This document shows, piece after piece, positions 57,902 through 64,000 of a DNA stretch of 64,000 bases. The DNA comes from Spiribacter salilacus (GTDB taxonomy: Bacteria > Pseudomonadota > Gammaproteobacteria > Nitrococcales > Nitrococcaceae). The stretch is from NCBI RefSeq assembly GCF_009649225.1, contig NZ_WJPP01000001.1, forward strand, positions 496,001-560,000. Reading direction: 5' to 3'. The number at the start of each line of letters is the position of its first letter. Position 1 is the stretch's first letter. The translations under genes were made by a program, and so were the position numbers. The notes under the pieces are model-generated. The model did not search any database. It was not told the DNA's origin and was given only the letters and a program-made list of their open reading frames with translations.

Positions 57902-59605
57902 TTATTCAACATTCAGAATTTGGCACAATTTATCGACAATCGCATCGCGGCGTGCATTCCACAACCGGGTTGGGTCATCCCAGATATTGATAACATTCGC
58001 TGCCTGATCATTCTCGGGCAGTATGTTGTGCCTTCTCCAGTCCGACGAAAACGTGTCATTGTGGTAAAGGACTGCTGGCGTTTGGTTAGTCTTTTTCGTA
58101 TTTTCAGGCGCAGTCAAAAGCTGTAGATTCCAAACCTTATGGATATCGTTTGGGTGCTGATCAGCATACGGTTTCCGTGGGAAAATGTGATCGATTTCAT
58201 ACCCGACAACATTCGCTGATTGGATGTTATCCTTTAACAACATAAGCAACTGCCTGACTTGCAAAGCCCCCCCTTGATAGGTTAAACCTTCGACGAAACT
58301 GGTTAGACCACCCCTCGTCTGAAAATCGAATCTATGGTGATTCTCCAACACGCCAAAAAGCTCACGTTGTGGAAAATAGTCTGCTCTCCCATACTGATCA
58401 ATAACCCTGAGAGCATCACGTATGGTAGTCGTTGACTGACCACCAAAAGTCCTATTCATGAGTACGACAAGTAACCATTGCCTGACTTTTTCTACCTCGG
58501 CATTGGCGACGTTATTCTCCATCTCAAACCGAAAATTTTTGCGCGCTTGCATAGCTAGTATTGGAAGCAGAGCATTAATGGCCGATACGCACTTGCTCCT
58601 AGTCATCCCCCAGAGACTTAATTGCTCAACCAATGCAACGTATTTATTTTGGAAAATCCCCCAATAATCACGTAGGTTGTTAATAACTTCAGGGGTCAAA
58701 TCACTCCATCTGTAACCTGGGGGAAGGCCATCTTCTGAACTCTGGACAAAAACATTAAGGTAGTTTTTTGTTGTCATCGGATTGTTACCCTGAAATCTTT
58801 GATTTATTTGCTTGAAGCTTTCAGGTAATTGACGTCTTAGCGGAATATCTGCCCATGCCACCTGAAGTGTTGCCATTAACAAGTCCGTTTTCTCTAATTC
58901 CTTACCTGTGCTATTTGCCAACTGAAATGCGTTAAGGGCATCCTGAAGATCTCTAGCATGATAAACTCCGTAGCAGAACGCCTCCGTTTCCCAAATACTC
59001 GTTCTGAGTCGCCGAATATTCTCCTCAATCATGTCTACAGGTACTGCTTGATTCCGACCAACTATCGAATTAAAGTAATTCGTAAGAAAGTGTTCAAAGC
59101 CAGGATCAGTTTGCCAATTCGGAATGTCAGCAAGCCGAATCAGATGATTATCTGGCACATTACCTTGCGGCACAAACAGAAAAGCTCGTCGCGCATTATT
59201 ACCCATTGCTGTCGGATCGAAGAACAGCTGCATTGGCCCGTTATTATTACTAGTCCATGTACCAAAAACACCCACTGCGAGGGAAGTGAGCCGCTGTTGA
59301 CCGTCTAGAACAAGGGTAATATCTGTTCCGTCTTGTACATTAGCTTGAACTGGAGGCAATTCTTCTGCTTGATGTGCGTGCACCACATAGACACGTCTAG
59401 CACCATCATTATTGGGATTGTGGTAGGTTGTCGGCCAGACTAAACTAGTTCCAATTGGGTAACCCGAATAAATGGAATTAAATAGTGCTAAAATGTCGGG
59501 GGTTTTCCATACATACGGCCTCTGCATCACTGGTATGAACCACGTTGGATTCATTGGATGTACTTTGCTTAGCGCGGCGCCAATTGTCGTTATTTCGTAA
59601 GGCAC
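57902..59605 (-). CDS. DUF262 (GmrS-like)-HNH protein
   Basis: The protein has 567 residues. A GTG at 59605, eight bases after GGGAGAT, is the best start; the frame is open to 59776 but the upstream part is IS debris. The N-terminal DUF262 domain has WFIPVMQRPYVWKTPDILAL, YSGYPIGTSLVW and the catalytic motif LVLDGQQRLTSLAVG (near residue 93). The C-terminal part carries an HNH of the DUF1524/GmrD kind: YEIDHIFPRKPYADQHPNDI, WNLQLLTAPENTKK. In GmrSD these domains restrict phages with modified cytosines using NTPs. A single chain with both domains is a known variant. Confidence 0.88.
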   Translation of the reverse strand: MPYEITTIGAALSKVHPMNPTWFIPVMQRPYVWKTPDILALFNSIYSGYPIGTSLVWPTTYHNPNNDGARRVYVVHAHQAEELPPVQANVQDGTDITLVLDGQQRLTSLAVGVFGTWTSNNNGPMQLFFDPTAMGNNARRAFLFVPQGNVPDNHLIRLADIPNWQTDPGFEHFLTNYFNSIVGRNQAVPVDMIEENIRRLRTSIWETEAFCYGVYHARDLQDALNAFQLANSTGKELEKTDLLMATLQVAWADIPLRRQLPESFKQINQRFQGNNPMTTKNYLNVFVQSSEDGLPPGYRWSDLTPEVINNLRDYWGIFQNKYVALVEQLSLWGMTRSKCVSAINALLPILAMQARKNFRFEMENNVANAEVEKVRQWLLVVLMNRTFGGQSTTTIRDALRVIDQYGRADYFPQRELFGVLENHHRFDFQTRGGLTSFVEGLTYQGGALQVRQLLMLLKDNIQSANVVGYEIDHIFPRKPYADQHPNDIHKVWNLQLLTAPENTKKTNQTPAVLYHNDTFSSDWRRHNILPENDQAANVINIWDDPTRLWNARRDAIVDKLCQILNVE

Positions 59606-59639
59606 GATTTTTATCTCCCTTGACCAAAATTTGATGAAA

Positions 59640-59764
59640 TTAATTGAAGAGGACTTCTGCGATAGCGCAACTGCAAGCGGTACAGGGGCACATGCTGTGA
59701 GATTTTGCTGATCACGTCGTAAGCAGCCAAAGTGTGGCCCAACAGAGGTGCAGCACCACATTTT
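59640..59764 (-). mobile_element. IS66-like transposase fragment
   Basis: A minus-strand frame reads GHTLAAYDVISKISQHVPLYR, then LQLRYRRS. It resembles the IS66 transposase segment GLLAHVLVSKYxDHLPLYRQ. About 40 codons are left. It joins the truncated phosphoesterase gene at about 59760 and lies just before the DUF262 gene, whose spurious upstream frame runs through it. Confidence 0.45.
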
Positions 59765-60089
59765 CCGGCACTCCATTTCGCAGGAGCTGGTCCCAGAGGC
59801 CGTGAGGGCGATTCCGATCGTGGTTGCTGGGCATCAAATGCCAGGTAACGCTTTCAAATCTCCGCATGCGTTCCAGCGGCTGATTTAGGGAACGGGAGGA
59901 TATTGCCTCCATGTCGTAGACATCACCGGCAACGAATATATGACCGACATCATGCTCAACCGCTAAATCACCCAACCGCGTTATCGCTGCAAGTCGTGCC
60001 TCCTGAAGAAGCCCCATTGTGCCTTTATCAACGAAACGGAATACCTTGCCGATCTGCCAGTCAGATGTATGGAAAAACTTAATCGTCAT
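59712..60089 (-). pseudogene. Truncated SbcD/Mre11-like metallophosphoesterase
   Basis: The start is the ATG at 60089 (MTIKFFHTSDWQIGKVFRFV). The metal-binding blocks are present: HTSDWQIGK, HIFVAGDVYDME, LMPSNHDRN. The protein breaks off after NGVPENVVLHL at about 59760 and runs into IS debris (CWATLWLLTT). Full-length relatives have 370-420 residues and usually a large ATPase partner, both missing here. It is probably inactive. Confidence 0.7.
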
Positions 60090-60223
60090 CGAGACGCTCA
60101 ATTTCTGCCGACATACCTAATACTCCAACTACCCTAGTGCCGGAAAGTGCAGTCACCAACGTCAAAAAAGTATCATGCCCCCGTGACAAAGAATGTCGCA
60201 AAGCCTGTCTACGGTTTCTCAGA

Positions 60224-60919
60224 TTAAGCCGACGCTTCCCCTCCTCGCCCCTGCCTTCGTGCAGGATCTTCTACCACGGGGTAAATGGGCGTTCCCCAGC
60301 TCTCCTCGGGATGCTGCATCAGCAACGAGATGATCAAAGGCACCAAACGCCCCATGATATTAGCCCCATCCGTTACCTGCGCTCGGTTCACACTGCTATG
60401 CCAAGTAGAACCACCGTGCATAATTTGATTGCGCAGAACGTATAAACGTTGGAAAACAATGGATAACACCGTATAAGAATTACCGTTTGATAGCGCACGG
60501 AGTGCTGCCGAACGGGCTCTTTCAAAAGCGCTGTCCCAATCAGCTTGACTGATCTCCCCATTCTGAAAGCGCCAAAACGGCTTAAAGACGTAGGGATTAT
60601 TTATAAGTACCCGAATGGGGCCTGGGAACTGCTCCCAAATGAGTTTATAGAGCAGCTTCTCCCGATCAACCTCTACAAGGCGCCGCAGAAATTGCTGAAA
60701 CCGCGATTGCTCGGGCGCCACGGCCAAATCAGCAGGTATCTCATTGGCATAAGCAGCATTAAATGCGATCCAGAGAAAAATTAACTGCGCATCCGGATCT
60801 TCTGTTTCTTTTTCAGCACGCTGCAACCAGCTCAGTGCCCGGTGAACACGCAAAGAAAGTGACTGCTCAAAACCATCACGCAGCGCACGATGGCGGGCTT
60901 TTAGAGTCTCGTAATCCAA
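60224..60919 (-). CDS. HEPN-domain (putative RNase) protein
   Basis: The protein has 231 residues. The first codon appears to be TTG at 60919, with GGGAG some way upstream, so the start is uncertain. The helical protein contains IFLWIAFNAAYANEIPADLA and, near residue 163, the motif VLRNQIMHGG (Arg-x4-His). This is the HEPN ribonuclease signature, as in Apea-like HEPN domains. HEPN proteins degrade RNA in toxin-antitoxin and phage-defence systems. No obvious MNT-type antitoxin is adjacent; the divergent DUF2779 gene is the nearest neighbour. Confidence 0.72.
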   Translation of the reverse strand: MDYETLKARHRALRDGFEQSLSLRVHRALSWLQRAEKETEDPDAQLIFLWIAFNAAYANEIPADLAVAPEQSRFQQFLRRLVEVDREKLLYKLIWEQFPGPIRVLINNPYVFKPFWRFQNGEISQADWDSAFERARSAALRALSNGNSYTVLSIVFQRLYVLRNQIMHGGSTWHSSVNRAQVTDGANIMGRLVPLIISLLMQHPEESWGTPIYPVVEDPARRQGRGGEASA

Positions 60920-61005
60920 ATCTATTTTGAAAACTCCCAGTGCGACATCCTGTGACGTGCTTGTAGGTTATCCTACGAACTGCACTATGGGTATGGGGAT
61001 AAAAC

Positions 61006-63090
61006 ATGACAAATCTTGACATTACGCACAACCAGAAGAAACGTTATCTAACCAAATCCCGATTCAAATTAGCAGTGGAATGCCCGGCTAAGCTTAACTA
61101 TGTAGTCAATAAAGCTTACGCAAACACCAACGACGATAGCGAGATTCTTGAGAGTCTGGCGCAAGGCGGCCATCAAATTGGCGCTCTGGCACAATGGATT
61201 TATGCGCGCAAAGCTCGGGCAGACGACATGGAAGCCATCGAAATCACCGGAGATCAAGAAGAACAAATACGTAAAACTAAAGAACTGCTAAAACGGGACA
61301 GGATCGTCTTGTTTGAACCCACACTGGTCGTCCATAACTTTCTGATTCGCGTGGATGTACTTTGCAAACGCGGAAACCAAGTTGACCTTATCGAAGTCAA
61401 GTCCAAAAGCTTTGATTCTTTGGAAAAGAATTTCCCCCGAACCAACAATGGCAAAATTCTTTCTGGGTTTCTGCCTTATCTTCAGGATGTGGCGTTTCAG
61501 ACGTTGGTGGCAAAAAAAGCTTATCCCGCCTGGACTGTTAACCCCTTTTTGATGATGCCCGATAAATCCGTTAAAACATCAACTACGGATCTGCATGCGC
61601 TGTTTCCAATACAAACCGGTGCTAACGGCAATGCTAAAAAAGCCACGGTTGCCCTGCCGCCGCTGGATCAGGACATTGACCATGCTTTCCTAAAGACGGT
61701 TAATGTAGCTAGCGAAGTCGAAGAGATATTGAATGCCCCCCTAAAATCTAAATCACCGGGAATTAGCGGGGGCTTTGAGGAGTTAAGTAGTCAGTGGGCC
61801 ATGGAATACGCCAATGGCAGTCCATTGCGGGCGGAGATTTCGGCCACAACTTGTGGAAAATGTGAATTCTATTCCGCACACCCCACCGATCAAAATCGCA
61901 GCGGATTTCACGAATGCTGGAGGGGGAAGGAACTCAACGGCTTCGACTCGCGCATAACGCGAGAAGAGACTGTGCTTGGGCTTTATAACGACCGTAAAAA
62001 ACTCAAAAATACACTCTTGGCGCAGGGTATCTGGCGTTTACAAGACGTTCCGACAGACCTTTTGTTCAAAGCCGACGAAACGCGTGACTGTAGCATTGAT
62101 GACCCAATCAGCAACGCCCAGCGCCAAAACATGCAAATCACGCAAACGTGGCCCGGTGGCGGTAGTCACTATTTCAATCATTCAGGCTTTAAGGCTCTAC
62201 AAAAAAAATGGGAATACCCCTACTATTTTTTAGATTTTGAAGGCGCTCGCAGCGCACTACCCATCCGATCGGGTCAAAAACCTAATGCCCTGACCGCTTT
62301 TCAGTACTCCCTGCATGTTATGCACGACGATGGTCGCATCGAGCATAAGGACCAATTTCTTGAACTGCGTCAATCAAACGACCCCCACGTGGCGCTACTG
62401 CGGCAACTGAAACAAGCCCTTGGCACTAAAGGCACCATATTTCGTTGGGATATTTATGAAAACACTCTCCTCAATGAACTCCGAGAGGAGCTAAGCGAAA
62501 GGGATAATCCCCCATCTGATAAAGATGAATTAGTCTCGTTTTGCCAACAAATTACAGAGTCCGAAGAGTTTGGCGTCGGTTCACGTAATATGGTGGATCA
62601 ATGCAAACTTGCAGCAGATCTGTACTTCCATCCGAGTACGCGGGGCAGCTCTAGCATCAAACCCTTACTGCCGGCCGTGATGTCGGAATCACCCTATTTA
62701 AAGCAACGCTACAGTAGAGCGGACTATGGCGGTGATGGTGATATAAGCAGTTTAAACCACTTAAATCAGGCGGTGACTTGGTGGCAGGAAGACCGCGACA
62801 AGCCCGGCTCGGTACTCAATCCCTATGACCTTTTAGCTGGCCTAATCAATACAAGCATGAGCTCTGCTGACGATGACTTAATGTCGCCAGGGGATCTTGA
62901 TAGGAAGGCAAATGCCGAACTTTCTGGCATCAATAACGGCGGCGCCGCCTTGATGATCTACCTGATGATCCAATCTAAGAGCATCCCCAAAACACAGCTT
63001 GAACTATACAAAACCAGCATGAAGTACTACTGCGAACTAGATACGCTAGCCATGGCCATGATTATGGAGTCGTGGATAAATGATTATTAG
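61006..63090 (+). CDS. DUF2779 protein: Cas4-like Fe-S nuclease joined to a DEDD-like domain
   Basis: The protein has 694 residues. The N-terminal part has LTKSRFKLAVECPAKLNYVV (Cys26), IRVDVLCKRGNQVDLIEVKS (Asp and Glu-x-Lys of a PD-(D/E)XK core, near 115-132) and CGKCEFYSAH plus GFHECWRG (three more cysteines, about 283, 286 and 304). Together they suit a 4Fe-4S nuclease of the Cas4/AddB type. Near residue 406, YYFLDFEGARSALPI and AFQYSLHVMHDD resemble an RNase H-like DEDD exonuclease. The family is named DUF2779; I infer a nuclease role in DNA processing or defence. The gene stands alone. Confidence 0.85.
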   Translation: MTNLDITHNQKKRYLTKSRFKLAVECPAKLNYVVNKAYANTNDDSEILESLAQGGHQIGALAQWIYARKARADDMEAIEITGDQEEQIRKTKELLKRDRIVLFEPTLVVHNFLIRVDVLCKRGNQVDLIEVKSKSFDSLEKNFPRTNNGKILSGFLPYLQDVAFQTLVAKKAYPAWTVNPFLMMPDKSVKTSTTDLHALFPIQTGANGNAKKATVALPPLDQDIDHAFLKTVNVASEVEEILNAPLKSKSPGISGGFEELSSQWAMEYANGSPLRAEISATTCGKCEFYSAHPTDQNRSGFHECWRGKELNGFDSRITREETVLGLYNDRKKLKNTLLAQGIWRLQDVPTDLLFKADETRDCSIDDPISNAQRQNMQITQTWPGGGSHYFNHSGFKALQKKWEYPYYFLDFEGARSALPIRSGQKPNALTAFQYSLHVMHDDGRIEHKDQFLELRQSNDPHVALLRQLKQALGTKGTIFRWDIYENTLLNELREELSERDNPPSDKDELVSFCQQITESEEFGVGSRNMVDQCKLAADLYFHPSTRGSSSIKPLLPAVMSESPYLKQRYSRADYGGDGDISSLNHLNQAVTWWQEDRDKPGSVLNPYDLLAGLINTSMSSADDDLMSPGDLDRKANAELSGINNGGAALMIYLMIQSKSIPKTQLELYKTSMKYYCELDTLAMAMIMESWINDY

Positions 63091-63186
63091 GCCTAGACGA
63101 CTGATCTCGCTCAACATGAAGTAACCACCGGGTTTGTCTGAAATAAATCGGTTTCGACGCGTGTCAACATGCAAGAAACCAATGGG
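63091..63186. other. Short intergenic gap
   Basis: Convergent gap between the DUF2779 gene and the next minus-strand gene. No hairpin with a T-run could be seen. Confidence 0.4.
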
Positions 63187-63819
63187 CTACGGTTCGATTT
63201 TTCTCTCCATCCGGCTTGGATCAAAGCGTCCAATCAGCATCAGGCACTTATCAGCAAACCTCATTCGGAGAACTTGAGGTGAGATACTAGAATTTTCTTT
63301 GAGATGCTTTGCAATTACTTCTTGCGCGCTTTTCTTACGTAAAAGTGCTTGGTGAAATTCCATAAATAATCTAAAGTATTGCGAATAATCGTGTGGATTG
63401 ATCCTATGTTCAAAAAGAGACCTTAGCCCTTGCTGCCCAAATTGGTCATAAGGCGGGATACTCTCTGGACATAGAGAGCACACAAACTTTGATGCAAGAC
63501 TAGTCTGACGATTTATCGTAGCCCCGTTTCTTTTTAACGTTTCTGCTAATTCCTCTACAGCCATAGGCAGATCTTTTACGTCGGTGTTTTTTATCTTTGC
63601 ACGAGCTATCTGCAGTTGTCGGGCGAGAACTTCTCGATAAGCCACAGGATTAGCCCGCGCCAGCTTCCATTTGGTGAGCCACTCCTTTAGACCCGGCACT
63701 GATATGTCAGCACCTGATTGGAGCCAAGCCGCCAAGCGCCCTTCGTCCCCCTTCCACTGGTACTTTGCCTCTTGAGCGGCAAGCTTTAACTCTTGAGGAT
63801 TTAATTCTATTTGCACCAT
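63187..63819 (-). CDS. Unrecognised helical protein
   Basis: The 210-residue protein is rich in helices and lysine/arginine (LKLAAQEAKYQWKGDEGRLA; EVLARQLQIARAKIKNTDVK). It has one notable block, SKFVCSLCPESIPPYDQFGQ, where a lysine, two cysteines and a P-x-YD motif recur in a number of conserved hypothetical proteins of defence regions. I do not recognise a named family. Direction is the same as the partial gene to the right (gap about 52 bp), so they may form an operon. Confidence 0.65.
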   Translation of the reverse strand: MVQIELNPQELKLAAQEAKYQWKGDEGRLAAWLQSGADISVPGLKEWLTKWKLARANPVAYREVLARQLQIARAKIKNTDVKDLPMAVEELAETLKRNGATINRQTSLASKFVCSLCPESIPPYDQFGQQGLRSLFEHRINPHDYSQYFRLFMEFHQALLRKKSAQEVIAKHLKENSSISPQVLRMRFADKCLMLIGRFDPSRMERKIEP

Positions 63820-63871
63820 GCTGTACCCTACTAGTTACACATATTCCATTGGTATTCTTAGGCTAATTAAT

Positions 63872-64000
63872 TCAGACCTCCATCGCTCCTCTTAAGCTTT
63901 CTAAAACCTTTAAAAGGGATGGGATATCAGGGATATTACGATATTTTTTATCAGGCTTTAGCCACGAATATTTGCGACCCGCTTTTGCTTTGCCCAACAC
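63872..64000 (-). CDS. C-terminal end of a gene entering from the right edge
   Basis: The minus frame is open from the window edge to a TGA at 63872-63874. It encodes 42 residues ending KYSWLKPDKKYRNIPDIPSL and LESLRGAMEV. Too little is present for a family call. It lies directly upstream of the 210-residue gene on the same strand. Confidence 0.5.
   Translation of the reverse strand: MLGKAKAGRKYSWLKPDKKYRNIPDIPSLLKVLESLRGAMEV

Noticed and set aside
1-64000. CRISPR arrays, rRNA or tRNA genes
   Set aside because: No regularly spaced repeats and no cloverleaf or rRNA-like sequence were noticed on reading either strand; a dedicated search was not possible here.

Overview
The window looks like chromosome from a free-living gammaproteobacterium. 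The best marker is a fused RlmKL rRNA methyltransferase; the species cannot be resolved by eye. No rRNA, tRNA or CRISPR array was seen. The window splits into a housekeeping and bacteriocin part (about 1-15.2 kb), a short toxin-antitoxin and core-gene stretch (15.3-19.2 kb), and a long, mosaic defence and mobile-element island (about 19.3-64 kb).

Region 1 (1-15.2 kb). After small metabolic genes (DMT permease end, histidine phosphatase, homocysteine methyltransferase, zinc alcohol dehydrogenase) comes a NHLM/Nif11-type peptide export locus. A minus-strand run of tightly spaced genes encodes an AraC regulator, a HlyD-like adaptor, a C39-peptidase ABC exporter, a partner ABC protein, an exported S33-type peptidase/hydrolase and a ring-cleaving dioxygenase. 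Divergently on the plus strand lie five small precursor genes and the stump of a sixth. Each intact precursor has a Nif11-like leader ending in a double glycine. Three have divergent cores that share an unusual C-terminal NPFKK(D/E)FW motif and contain no cysteine. One leader is fused to a Peptidase_S74-like (tail-fibre auto-chaperone) domain that keeps the Ser-Lys spacing of the self-cleavage site. No RiPP-modifying enzyme is visible. This is the most unusual system in the window.

Region 2 (15.3-19.2 kb). Two type II toxin-antitoxin pairs (RelE/RHH and HigB/HigA-like) are divergent around a shared promoter region with palindromes. An orphan HipB-like regulator and rlmKL follow.

Region 3 (19.3-64 kb). 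This is a dense defence island: RhuM-Fic; an operon MazG / GIY-YIG-DUF2075-S24 / methyltransferase-HNH with a promoter overlapped by an 8-bp inverted repeat; a MORC-type R-M cassette (Dcm, Vsr remnant, GHKL/MORC ATPase, Z1 helicase, PD-(D/E)XK DUF4420, AIPR); a TPR-SNF2 helicase pair; nested insertion sequences and an HNH protein; a DISARM-like operon (UvrD-like helicase, DrmA, DrmB, NERD-helicase) that lacks DrmC and a methyltransferase; a MoxR ATPase/DUF2201/small protein set; DUF262-HNH; a HEPN protein; a DUF2779 nuclease-like protein; and several truncated genes and IS scars. The UvrD-DrmA-DrmB block looks richer in G+C than its AT-richer neighbours, which suggests separate acquisitions.
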